Assembly (NCBI GenBank): GCA_910586715.1
Contig: CAJUJG010000004.1
Location: 1 to 53,291 of the forward strand
Source of the DNA: an uncultured Lachnospiraceae bacterium
GTDB lineage: Bacteria; Bacillota; Clostridia; Lachnospirales; Lachnospiraceae
DNA length: 53,291 nt
Direction of reading: 5' to 3'
Made by a program: the position numbers and the translations under genes. This document shows, one piece after another, positions 32,779-40,724 of the stretch (its first letter is position 1; every line of letters begins with the position of its first letter). The notes beneath the pieces are model-generated. The model searched no databases and was not told the origin of the DNA. It saw only the letters and a program-made list of their open reading frames with translations.

Positions 32779-33969
32779 CTATTTCGCCTTTAATGCATCA
32801 TACACACTTGCCATCTGTCCATACGCCTGTTCCAGCAGTTTTCTCGGACTCGCAATATTGACACGGATACACCCGCGCCCTTCTTCCCGAAAAACAGTTC
32901 CCATATACACACCGACATGTGCCTTCTCAATAAACCATTTTTCCAATTCTTCTTCCGTACAGTTTAACCGGGAATAATCCATCCACAGCAAATAAGTACC
33001 TTCGCGCGGATATATATGAAATTCCGGCATATGCTCGGCAAAGTAACTGCGCGTATAAGCTTCATTTTCATTGATATAATCCGTTACCGCGTCATACCAG
33101 TCGTCGCACTCCGTATATGCCTTCTTTGCAGCCGTTACCGCAAAAATCGTAGGATTGTGCATTCCTATGCGGTCAATATCATCCTGTATCTTTTTTCGCA
33201 GCTCACCGTTTGGAATAACCAAATACGATAAAATAACACCCGGAATGTTAAATGTTTTCGTTGGAGACGCTGCCACAACCAAAAGCTGTCTTATTTCCTC
33301 TTGTAACGAAAGTGTTGATACAAAATGAGTTCCCTGCGCCGTAATATCTCCGTGAATTTCATCGGAAAATAAAATCAAATGATGCTTGACGCAAAATTCG
33401 CCAATTTCCGTCAACTCCTCTTTCGTCCATACACGCCCCACCGGATTGTGCGGACTGCACAGGATAAACAGTTTTGTATTCGGCGTTATAATTTCTTCCA
33501 AATGGTCCAGATTAATCCGATACCTGTCATTTTCTAAAATTAACCTGCTCTCCAGCACATCCCTGTTGTTTTTTACTATCGCATTATATAAAGGACCATA
33601 TGCCGGTGTGTTAATGATAACGCTGTCCCCCGGCTGTGTAAATGTTTCTACGCACACGCTGGACGAAATGTTAATTCTTGGGCAAAATAAAATCTCTTCT
33701 TTCTTTACATCCGCAGCATGTTTTCTTTTCATCCATGAGATAAAGCTATCATAAAATGCCTCATTCAAATCCGTATAACCGAAAATTCCGTGGTCTACAC
33801 ATTGCTGAAAACCGTCTATAATCGGTTGGGGCGCACGAAAATCCATGTCCGCAACACCAAGATGAATCAATTCATTGCTTCCATACTTTTTATCCATCGT
33901 ATCCCATCTACCGCAGTTTGTGTTTCTTCTGTCCACAATTGTGTCAAAATCAAATTTAAGGTCTGACAT
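32779..33969 (-). CDS. PatB/MalY-type aminotransferase (C-S beta-lyase)
   Basis: A 396-residue PLP enzyme of fold type I. MalY/PatB enzymes cleave cystathionine or cysteine to pyruvate, ammonia and a thiol. Family features: DFDTIVDRRNTNC at the start, VADMDFRAP, the substrate-side CSPHNPVGRVW (about 168-178), SDEIHGDI (about 202-209) and the PLP lysine in ASPTKTFNIPG (about 233-243). AAAGGAGG lies 7 nt before the ATG; a GTG one codon earlier is less likely. It is the last gene of a run RidA - NhaC-type antiporter - PatB, 20 nt after the antiporter. The run suggests use of cysteine-type amino acids, with RidA removing the reactive enamine. Confidence 0.9.
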   Translation of the reverse strand: MSDLKFDFDTIVDRRNTNCGRWDTMDKKYGSNELIHLGVADMDFRAPQPIIDGFQQCVDHGIFGYTDLNEAFYDSFISWMKRKHAADVKKEEILFCPRINISSSVCVETFTQPGDSVIINTPAYGPLYNAIVKNNRDVLESRLILENDRYRINLDHLEEIITPNTKLFILCSPHNPVGRVWTKEELTEIGEFCVKHHLILFSDEIHGDITAQGTHFVSTLSLQEEIRQLLVVAASPTKTFNIPGVILSYLVIPNGELRKKIQDDIDRIGMHNPTIFAVTAAKKAYTECDDWYDAVTDYINENEAYTRSYFAEHMPEFHIYPREGTYLLWMDYSRLNCTEEELEKWFIEKAHVGVYMGTVFREEGRGCIRVNIASPRKLLEQAYGQMASVYDALKAK

Positions 33970-33988
33970 CACAATGCCTCCTTTTTCT

Positions 33989-35497
33989 TTACTTAACCGC
34001 TTCTACATCAATTCCGTCTGCCTTATTCAGCGCAACATATTCTGCATAGTTTTCGCTATCTTTCTTAATCTTCATAATACCGATTCCTGTAGCCGCCCAA
34101 ATCATGGCAAATATGATTCCCGTATAATTCAGACATGCCCACGGAAGATATGAGAGCGTCGGAACACCTAATGTTGTTGCCATATATACGCCTGCTGCCG
34201 TCCACGGTGTAATCGGCTCAATGACTGTGGCAGCATCTTCCAGTGTACGGGAAAGGTTTCTTGGTTCCAGTCCGCGTTTTACATAGGTACTGTGGAACAT
34301 TTCACCCGGAATCAAAATTGATAATTGACCATTAGATGTTACAAACACTGCCGTAATACAAGATATAATTGTCGCAAAAATCAGTCCGAACGTGCTCTTT
34401 ACCGACTTCATAATCCGGTTCAAAACGATGTCCAACGAACCTGTAACTGCCAATGTTCCTGCAAATCCATATGCACAAAATGCAATCAATACCGTACTAA
34501 GCATAGATAACATTCCGCCTCGCTGAAGAAGTGTCGGAATATCGGAAATCAGGTTTGCTGCATCAAATCCGGCAATATTTATCATGTCCATCTTAAATCC
34601 GCCGATTGCTGCATTAAAGCAGTCTGCCAATTTAAATCCCTGAAATACAACGCCGTTAAACATTGCAACCGCACTGGAAATCAGCATTACCGGAATGGTT
34701 GGTTTCTTGCGGATAGAACCGTACAATACAATAATTACTGGAAGAATAATCAGTGGATTAAACGAAAAAATCTGATGCAGCGTATCCAAAATAGCTGATA
34801 CTTTTGCCGGTTCTGTTCCTGATAATCCGTTTAGATTCATTCCCACAACGGTATATACAATACAGCAGATGATAAATCCAGGACCTGTCGTCCAAAGCAT
34901 ATGCCCGATATGATCATACAATTTAGAGCCCGCCGCAATGGGAGCTAAATTTGTAGTGTCAGAAAGCGGAGACATTTTATCTCCAAAGTACGCACCGGAT
35001 ACAACTGCACCCGCTACAATCGGAAGCGGCGCCCCAAGTCCGGAGGCAATTCCCATTAAAGCAACACCAATAGTTCCTGCAGAGCCCCATGATGTACCGG
35101 TACAGATGGATACGATTGCCGTTACAAGGAATGCCGTTACGATTAAGAACGACGGATTTATGATTTTCAAACCATAATATACCATCATGGGAATTGTTCC
35201 GCCGATCATCCATGTACCAATTAGAAAGCCTACAATAATTAATATAAAAATGGCAGGCATTGTCTTGGAGAGCTTTTCTACAATGGAATTCATAATCTCA
35301 TCCCATGTATATCCCAAGCAGATTGCGATGACTGCCGCCACTGCCGCAGACACCAGCATCAGTACCTCCGCACTTAATCCCAGCATTGCATAGCCTATTC
35401 CCAACAGCAAAATCATTGCTATCACTGGTAATACGGCAAGCAGAAAAGTAGGTTGTTTTTTTTCTCGTGTTTTTTTGTTATTCTCTGTCATCTTCAT
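33989..35497 (-). CDS. NhaC-family sodium/proton antiporter
   Basis: A 502-residue membrane protein with about eleven or twelve hydrophobic segments. NhaC-like signatures: CTGTSWGSAGTIGVALMG (about 133-150), SGAYFGDKMSPLSDTTNLAP (about 168-187) and, later, ITPWTAAGVYMATTLGV. NhaC members exchange Na+ for H+, but some carry malate/lactate or amino acids. Placed between RidA and PatB, it may import the lyase substrate; this is inference. Three in-frame ATGs lie close to AAAGGAG (0-13 nt); the second is chosen. Na+/H+ exchange remains the plain alternative. Confidence 0.88.
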   Translation of the reverse strand: MKMTENNKKTREKKQPTFLLAVLPVIAMILLLGIGYAMLGLSAEVLMLVSAAVAAVIAICLGYTWDEIMNSIVEKLSKTMPAIFILIIVGFLIGTWMIGGTIPMMVYYGLKIINPSFLIVTAFLVTAIVSICTGTSWGSAGTIGVALMGIASGLGAPLPIVAGAVVSGAYFGDKMSPLSDTTNLAPIAAGSKLYDHIGHMLWTTGPGFIICCIVYTVVGMNLNGLSGTEPAKVSAILDTLHQIFSFNPLIILPVIIVLYGSIRKKPTIPVMLISSAVAMFNGVVFQGFKLADCFNAAIGGFKMDMINIAGFDAANLISDIPTLLQRGGMLSMLSTVLIAFCAYGFAGTLAVTGSLDIVLNRIMKSVKSTFGLIFATIISCITAVFVTSNGQLSILIPGEMFHSTYVKRGLEPRNLSRTLEDAATVIEPITPWTAAGVYMATTLGVPTLSYLPWACLNYTGIIFAMIWAATGIGIMKIKKDSENYAEYVALNKADGIDVEAVK

Positions 35498-35562
35498 AAC
35501 CATGCTCCTTTCACAGGTTGAACGTTTTAAGTTTCAACCTTCCCTCCTCGTTTGAACGGTGA

Positions 35563-35937
35563 CTATATCTCTGCAATTACTTCCACTTCGCAAAGCACGT
35601 TTTTCGGTAATGTTTTTACTGCAACACAAGACCTTGCCGGGTTGTTTACGAAATATTTCCCGTACACTTCGTTGAATACCGCAAAGTCTTCCATATCCGC
35701 AAGAAAACAGGTTGTTTTTATGACTTTGCCAAATTCCGTTCCCGCTTCTTCTAAAATGGCTGAAATATTTTTCATTACTTGTTCTGCCTGCGCATGGATT
35801 TCCGTGCCGACAATTTCTCCCGTCCCTGCGTCTACTGGAATTTGTCCTGATGTAAACAAAAGCCCTTTGCATGCGATTGCCTGCGAATAAGGACCAATTG
35901 CCGATGCCGCTTTTGCAGTCTGAATTGTTTGATGCAT
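35563..35937 (-). CDS. RidA family enamine/imine deaminase
   Basis: A 124-residue trimeric RidA (YjgF/YER057c/UK114) protein that hydrolyses 2-aminoacrylate-type enamines and imines released by PLP enzymes. Motifs: IGPYSQAI (14-21), FTSGQIPVD (28-36), the substrate Arg in PARSCVAVKTLP (R102 region) and CEVEVIAEI at the end. Length is standard. GGAGGG lies 5-6 nt before the ATG. It starts the run with the antiporter and the PatB-type lyase, which makes exactly such intermediates. The YheO-type regulator is divergent. Confidence 0.93.
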   Translation of the reverse strand: MHQTIQTAKAASAIGPYSQAIACKGLLFTSGQIPVDAGTGEIVGTEIHAQAEQVMKNISAILEEAGTEFGKVIKTTCFLADMEDFAVFNEVYGKYFVNNPARSCVAVKTLPKNVLCEVEVIAEI

Positions 35938-36164
35938 GCTCTCCCTCCTTTACGTTATTATTTTTCATTTACTGTAATTTAATAATATCACTAAAATATA
36001 TTTTAGTAAATATAATTTTGTTTGCTGTTTTTCACGAAAAGGCAAAATTTATTTTATTCAACTTGTACAATCGTTTCGTTCCTAATATAATAAACTTATA
36101 TATTTTGTTAGGGGCGGTGAAATATAAATTTTTCACAGGCTGAGAAAGGAGCATGTGTAATTCT
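35938..36164. promoter_or_regulatory. Divergent promoter region, ridA operon / YheO-type regulator
   Basis: A 227-nt, very A/T-rich gap carrying both promoters. Several TATAAT-like stretches are present (for example around 36085-36101), and an ACTAAAATATATTTTAGT inverted repeat at 35991-36008 (9-bp perfect arms) is a possible operator for the divergent regulator. No gene is visible here. Confidence 0.5.
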
Positions 36165-36848
36165 ATGACAAGTGACAAACCGTATCTTGTACTGACAGCT
36201 GCGGACAAGGCTATTTTAGAATCGTATGCGGCAATGGTGCCAAATTTAGGAGAGTACCTTGGAGAAGGGTATGAAATCATTTTGCACAGTTTGGAAAATT
36301 TGCACCATTCTGTTATTCAAACTGTAAACGGACATTATTCTGGGAGAGCGAACGGCGCTCCGATTACGGATTTAGCGCTTTCCATGCTGTCCCAAATTGA
36401 ACAGGACCAAAGCCATACCAATATCTGTTACCTGAACCGTTCGAAATCCGGCGTGCCTCTGCGCTCCTCCACCATTCCGATTTTCGGAGAGTATCAGCGG
36501 ATTATCGGATTGCTTTGTATTAACTTTTATACGGATATTCCTTTTTCCTCCGTTTTAAAAAAGTTTTCCTTTGAATCTACCACGGTTCAGCCGATTTCAC
36601 CGGAACTTCGGGAAAATTTTGCGGAAAGTACAGACGAACTGATTGAGACGGCACTTATGGAAATAAAAAGTGTGATTATGGAAGACCGGACGATTTCTTC
36701 GCAAAATAAAAACAAGGAAATAATCCTTGAGCTTTATCATAGGGGAATTTTTAACATCAAAGACTCCGTAATCAAAGTTGCGGCGCTTCTTGGCATTTCC
36801 AAAAATACGGTATACATGCATATCCGCAATCTGAAAACGAAAGAGTAG
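36165..36848 (+). CDS. YheO/DauR-type PAS-HTH regulator
   Basis: A 227-residue regulator of the YheO family: N-terminal PAS-like domain (about 12-120; YEIILHSLENLHHSVIQ, NRSKSGVPLRSSTIPIF, GLLCINFYTD) and a C-terminal HTH (KEIILELYHRGIFNIKDSV, VAALLGISKNTVYMHIRNL). Relatives include DauR, which controls D-arginine use. It is divergent from the RidA-antiporter-PatB run and likely controls it in response to an amino acid. The site AAAGGAG lies 13 nt before the chosen ATG; another in-frame ATG at 36153 abuts the site and is less likely. Confidence 0.88.
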   Translation: MTSDKPYLVLTAADKAILESYAAMVPNLGEYLGEGYEIILHSLENLHHSVIQTVNGHYSGRANGAPITDLALSMLSQIEQDQSHTNICYLNRSKSGVPLRSSTIPIFGEYQRIIGLLCINFYTDIPFSSVLKKFSFESTTVQPISPELRENFAESTDELIETALMEIKSVIMEDRTISSQNKNKEIILELYHRGIFNIKDSVIKVAALLGISKNTVYMHIRNLKTKE

Positions 36849-36866
36849 TGCGACACCCATGTTTTG

Positions 36867-36900
36867 CCTCCTCAATGCTGTTTGGGCTTTTGAGGAGGCG
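36867..36900. terminator. Hairpin behind the YheO-type gene
   Basis: Perfect 10-bp arms GCCTCCTCAA (36867-36876) and TTGAGGAGGC (36891-36900) lie between two convergent stops (36848 and 36906). It probably ends transcription from both sides. Confidence 0.75.
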
Positions 36901-36905
36901 TTAAT

Positions 36906-37337
36906 CTAATCCATAAAATTTTCCCAAATATATGCGATTCCTTTTTCGCTTCGTATTTCTTCTAACAAATTTCTTTTTTTCTCCAAATCCATTATTCCCA
37001 TATCAATTGTCTCATCTGGCAGTGTACGAAACAACTCCCAAATCTCCCGCACAATATGTTCCCTTTCAATATATTCATTATCCAAGTATACAATATTCGA
37101 CTTTTCTTCCACTTCAAATATAACAATATTCCCTAAAACGCGAATACTTTTGGGCACCGCATTGTCCCGAAATGCCGCACCGTATTCCTTTACTGCCCTA
37201 CTTAGCAAATCATCAAAAATATCCATTGGAAAAGGCTTCTTATCGCGAAATGTTTCAAGCTCCAAACCGTATTTTTTTAAATATTCTTCCTCTACAAAAA
37301 AATAAATGACTCCTTTATCAGTTTTTTCTATTCTCAT
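36906..37337 (-). CDS. Hypothetical protein with a MecA-like start
   Basis: A 143-residue soluble acidic protein. The first 55 residues (MRIEKTDKGVIYFFVEEEYL, then LELETF and DIFDDLLSRAVKEYG) resemble in rhythm the N-terminal substrate-binding domain of MecA adaptors of ClpC, but the MecA C-terminal domain is missing; instead a beta strand (NIVIFEVEEKSNIVYL) and helices follow. The link is weak and by eye. No clear ribosome binding site (AGGC at -7). Convergent to the YheO-type regulator; function unknown. Confidence 0.55.
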   Translation of the reverse strand: MRIEKTDKGVIYFFVEEEYLKKYGLELETFRDKKPFPMDIFDDLLSRAVKEYGAAFRDNAVPKSIRVLGNIVIFEVEEKSNIVYLDNEYIEREHIVREIWELFRTLPDETIDMGIMDLEKKRNLLEEIRSEKGIAYIWENFMD

Positions 37338-37736
37338 ATGCCTCCCATAACCGATTGCCTATATATACTAAAAGTTCATGCATTTATCATTGATATTATA
37401 TTGATAAATTAAAGGAATAATACAAATAAAGCAGTTCCAAAGACTGCTTATTTTACAATCAAAACATGCGTTTCTGCATTTAGTATTCTAATATTTCTTA
37501 CATATTATAAATTTACTATAACAAGTATAAAATAACATTACAAGGAAATATCAGCGAAATGCAAGAAGTTATAGATTATAATTTAAGATTTTATGATAAA
37601 TACGAAACTGATTATAACCAAACATATATTTCTATATTTAGTAGCCTAATACTTTTTAAGGATTACCAAACTTCTGTAACAACTATAAAATGAAATCGTT
37701 TCAATGTTCAAGAATACAAATAGCAGAGGTGAAAAA
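37338..37736. other. 400-nt A/T-rich gap without a supported gene
   Basis: No coding region could be supported. Two similar stretches, near 37477-37532 and 37629-37690, share TCTRYATTTAGTA, CTAATA and AACAAGTATAAAAT/AACAACTATAAAAT, an imperfect duplication about 150 nt apart. The second ends 45 nt before the XRE gene start and may be its promoter. A small palindrome TATCA-ATGATA-like motif is near 37384-37406. Confidence 0.4.
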
Positions 37737-37967
37737 GTGGAAAATAACTATGGATCTATAGAAATCCGTTTAAATGAATTGTTAAAGAAAAAGGGCTTAA
37801 GCAAAAACAAGCTGTCATACAAAGCGGAAATGAACTGGAAACAGATTGACAATTACTGCACCAATAATATTACCCGTTTGGATGTTTTTGTTTTATGCAA
37901 ACTTTGTACTGTATTGGAATGCAAAATAGAAGATTTGCTCGTTTTCCATCCTTCCGAAACGAAATAA
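37737..37967 (+). CDS. Small XRE-family HTH regulator
   Basis: A 76-residue Cro/C1-type DNA-binding protein that is only the HTH domain: IRLNELLKKKGLSKNKLSYKA (about 8-28), then NWKQIDNYCTNNITRLDVFVLCKLCTVLECKIEDLL. It lacks a sensor domain and resembles the short YozG-like repressors. The GTG at 37737 has AGAGGTG about 6 nt upstream and begins the domain; an upstream ATG (37704) has no site. It stands alone, with no obvious partner. Confidence 0.82.
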   Translation: MENNYGSIEIRLNELLKKKGLSKNKLSYKAEMNWKQIDNYCTNNITRLDVFVLCKLCTVLECKIEDLLVFHPSETK

Positions 37968-38039
37968 AATTTCGTAGCTTCCCCTGCCAATACTACTCTA
38001 AAACCCACATGAAAATAGAAAACAACTTACAACATTAAT

Positions 38040-38167
38040 CGAGTAGGGGAACGACCTTCTCCACTACTCGCCGCGCGTCCCATGCGCCGCTTCTGCGGCA
38101 TACTTCCCCTGCATGGGGCTGCGCATAAAAAGGCGCATGGCTTATTCATTCCTAATCCATACGCCTT
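38040..38167 (-). repeat. Structured intergenic repeat, copy B
   Basis: Behind the lipoprotein gene (stop 38179). On the minus strand: a terminator stem AAGGCG..ATGG/CCAT..CGCCTT (38130-38140/38157-38167) and T-run; a core starting TATGCGCAGCCCC with stems GCATGGG/CCCATGC (38111-38117/38079-38085) and GCCGC/GCGGC (38086-38090/38095-38099); then a CGAGTAG hairpin (38040-38070). CCATGCGCC (38080-38088) can also pair with GGCGCATGG (38132-38140), competing with both the core and terminator stems. Confidence 0.75.
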
Positions 38168-38178
38168 CAATAGCATTT

Positions 38179-38979
38179 TTAATCCATTTTCTCTATTAAA
38201 AAGTCTGTAGATTTTTTCCTCAAAAGCCTTTTACGCATAAACCAGTAGGCAACGGCGCCCACAGGAAGCGCAAAAACAAAATTACGCATATTATTGCTAT
38301 AAATTTTAAAGGCAGACATCGCAAACCAGGTTACAAATCCGCCCGCATGAAAATTAGCAGGCACGATTTGTATCCGAAAAGCGAAAAAGGTCATCGCTGC
38401 CACCATCCATATCCCGTATAGACGGGGACGCTTTCTGAAAATGTCGATTATTGTGATGATAATAAAAACATAAGACAACACGGTAAAAATTAATGCGCAC
38501 CATTGCAGCACGGAATTTTCCTTGGCAGTTGTAAAGCCGCCGCTTATCAGGACAGGGATTGTTCCAGGCGTAAGGTTGAACCCGTACAATCCCTCCCCCT
38601 TATTATCCGACCGGTATGTTAAATTGATGGTATAGGAGTCCTCCGACGTGTAGACAAAATACTGCACCCGATAAGTGCGGATAATCTCAGATTTATTTTG
38701 ATTATCATTAATATTCATGGAAATCATTTTTATCGTGTGTTCATCGCATTTTTTCCAAATCTGACGAATGGACTCATAAGACGCGTCAAATTCCTCCCGT
38801 GTAACAACGTCAGGATACATGGATTGAAAAATTTGGTCGGCATCATCCTCATTTAAAGCGGCGATGATTTTCTCTACTTCCTGATCCATGCGCTCATTTT
38901 TCAATAAACTGGCACATCCTGACAGAAAACAGCAAAACAGAATGGTAAAAAGCAGTGTAACAGCATTTGATTTTTTCAT
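38179..38979 (-). CDS. Lipoprotein with C-terminal membrane segments
   Basis: A 266-residue protein. The signal peptide ends in a lipobox FLSGC (Cys22); an outside domain of about 125 residues follows (EKIIAALNEDDADQIFQSMYP, VTREEFDASYESI) that resembles DUF3887-like fold in rhythm. The last 110 residues hold about four hydrophobic helices, unusual for a lipoprotein, and a Lys/Arg-rich end. GAGGG precedes the ATG by 9 nt. Function unknown; the family is common as a hypothetical in Lachnospiraceae. Structured repeat copy B lies right behind it. Confidence 0.75.
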   Translation of the reverse strand: MKKSNAVTLLFTILFCCFLSGCASLLKNERMDQEVEKIIAALNEDDADQIFQSMYPDVVTREEFDASYESIRQIWKKCDEHTIKMISMNINDNQNKSEIIRTYRVQYFVYTSEDSYTINLTYRSDNKGEGLYGFNLTPGTIPVLISGGFTTAKENSVLQWCALIFTVLSYVFIIITIIDIFRKRPRLYGIWMVAAMTFFAFRIQIVPANFHAGGFVTWFAMSAFKIYSNNMRNFVFALPVGAVAYWFMRKRLLRKKSTDFLIEKMD

Positions 38980-39240
38980 TGGATTTTCCCTCTTTTCCTA
39001 AATATCTATACATCTTAACTCCCTGTCATACCAAAACCACTATAGGCAGCTTCAAGGAAGGACTTTCTGAATCTATTTCTGCCATCGGCGAAATTTTCTC
39101 ATTTTCAGACATATGGAGCAAAACGACTATTTTTCGAAAACGAAAGACATTTATACTAAACCTTCCCAACTACCGGTTCATTATATTTTCCGTGAGACTC
39201 GCTTTGCAATACAAGCTAAGTCCCACGGGAATCCTTCAAA
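38980..39240. other. 260-nt gap, no supported gene
   Basis: Two plus-strand frames stay open across here (for example YFSKTKDIYTKPSQLPVHY), but none has a clear ribosome binding site, known family or length, so no gene is called. It may be decayed coding sequence. The palindrome at 39241 closes it. Confidence 0.4.
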
Positions 39241-39260
39241 AAATGACATATGTGTCATTT
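39241..39260. other. Palindrome AAATGACA-N4-TGTCATTT behind GH28
   Basis: Perfect 8-bp arms with spacer TATG, touching the GH28 stop codon (39260-39262). Same core as at 9412, 27195, 49853 and 50452. Confidence 0.6.
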
Positions 39261-40627
39261 TAATACACAATGTTTCCGCAATTCACAACCTTTTTCTCAA
39301 CATGCGCCGCAATCGCCGAATCCTCAATTACAATATTGTCAATCACCGGCTGCCCGTCATTCTCTCCGACAATCTCAAACGCACTAAGGTCAATACCTTC
39401 CGCCTTTAACCCATATTCCGCACCGCTGCAGGTAATATTCCTCAAAGTAATATTTTTAAAATACGGTATATCCTCCGCCTTTACCACCTTCGATTTCTCT
39501 TCCGACTCGCGGTAATCAAGCACATACCCCATCGTAAAAATAATCGCTTCCTTCTCTATATTCATCATCTGTATCCCGTCAAGCGTAATATCCTCAACCA
39601 CGCCTCCTCTGCCAATCGCAGACTTAAAACGGATACCCACATCCGTCCCGATAAACGTACAGTTTTTAACCTCCACATTCCGCACACCACGCGACATCTC
39701 GCTTCCGACCACAAAACCGCCATGTCCGTGATAAACCGTACAGTCACTTATCCGCACATCCTGCGTCGGAACCTTTATTTCCCTAGCCTTCTCACCCTTT
39801 CCGGATTTCATGCAAATCGCATCGTCACCCACATCAAATGTCGTTCCCGCAATCTCTGCATACCGACAAGACTCCAAATCAAGCCCGTCTCCATTCTGCG
39901 CATAATAGGGATTTCTGATATTCGCATTTTTAATCGTAATATGCTGGCAAAAACAAGGGTGCAAATTCCAAGCAGGCGAATTTTGCAGCGTAACATTCTC
40001 TATTAAAATGTGGTCACACCGATACAGACGCACCATCACAGGACGGAAGAAATCCCAATATCTCTGTGCCGTATCAAGACTTTCCAGCTCGGCTGATTTC
40101 TGTTTACTCATATTCCACCCGTCAAAGCTTGTCTTTGACGGCATCCAAATCTGACCGTCCTTTTCCGTCACCGTATATGGAGACTTTTTCAACAGTGCGT
40201 CCCACTGCCTCTGCGTCATTTTAAACTGCTTAACAGGACGCCAAAGCTGCCCGTTTCCGTCAACCGTCCCAGTTCCCGTGATTGCAATATTCGACGCATT
40301 TTCCGCCGTAATCGGGGACTTCGCGCGGATGCATTCCATGCCCTCAAAATCCGACATATAAAGGGGATATTCTTCTTCGTTTTTATCAAACAGCAGCACC
40401 GCGCCATTCTCCAAATGCAGGTCAATATTAGACTTCAATTCTATCGGACCCGTCAGCCAAATCCCCGCCGGAATAACTACCTTTCCGCCGCCGTCCGCAT
40501 TCGCCTTTGTGATTGCTGCGTTAACTGCCTCCGTATTTGACTGCGTACCGCCGTTTACTGCTCCAAAATCCTTAATGCTATATTCCTTGTCAGGAATATT
40601 AGGTAATTCAACTGTAAAATCATTCAT
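39260..40627 (-). CDS. Polygalacturonase-type glycoside hydrolase, GH28
   Basis: A 455-residue right-handed beta-helix enzyme for galacturonan (pectin). Three GH28 catalytic blocks are intact: QNGDGLDLESC (D247), VGDDAICMKSG (D268, D269) and GHGGFVVGSEM (H302). No signal peptide is present, so it likely acts in the cytoplasm on imported oligogalacturonides rather than on pectin outside. AAAGGAG lies 11 nt before the ATG. It stands alone between a lipoprotein gene and the Tad operon; no pectin transporter is adjacent. Rhamnogalacturonase activity is an alternative. Confidence 0.93.
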   Translation of the reverse strand: MNDFTVELPNIPDKEYSIKDFGAVNGGTQSNTEAVNAAITKANADGGGKVVIPAGIWLTGPIELKSNIDLHLENGAVLLFDKNEEEYPLYMSDFEGMECIRAKSPITAENASNIAITGTGTVDGNGQLWRPVKQFKMTQRQWDALLKKSPYTVTEKDGQIWMPSKTSFDGWNMSKQKSAELESLDTAQRYWDFFRPVMVRLYRCDHILIENVTLQNSPAWNLHPCFCQHITIKNANIRNPYYAQNGDGLDLESCRYAEIAGTTFDVGDDAICMKSGKGEKAREIKVPTQDVRISDCTVYHGHGGFVVGSEMSRGVRNVEVKNCTFIGTDVGIRFKSAIGRGGVVEDITLDGIQMMNIEKEAIIFTMGYVLDYRESEEKSKVVKAEDIPYFKNITLRNITCSGAEYGLKAEGIDLSAFEIVGENDGQPVIDNIVIEDSAIAAHVEKKVVNCGNIVY

Positions 40628-40724
40628 TTACCATTACGCTCCTTTCTAATAACCCCGTCCTGTTATTTCTTTCAGTATAAAATAAAATCAGTGTTTGCGC
40701 AATTTATTTCAGGATTTTCTCCTT

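Noticed and set aside
37338..37736. A small RNA gene in the A/T-rich gap
   Set aside because: Only an imperfect duplication is visible; no terminator hairpin or clear promoter pair to support a transcript.
38967..39409. Plus-strand frames across the lipoprotein/GH28 gap as a small gene
   Set aside because: Two overlapping frames of about 98 codons, neither with a clear start site; they run into the GH28 gene antisense.
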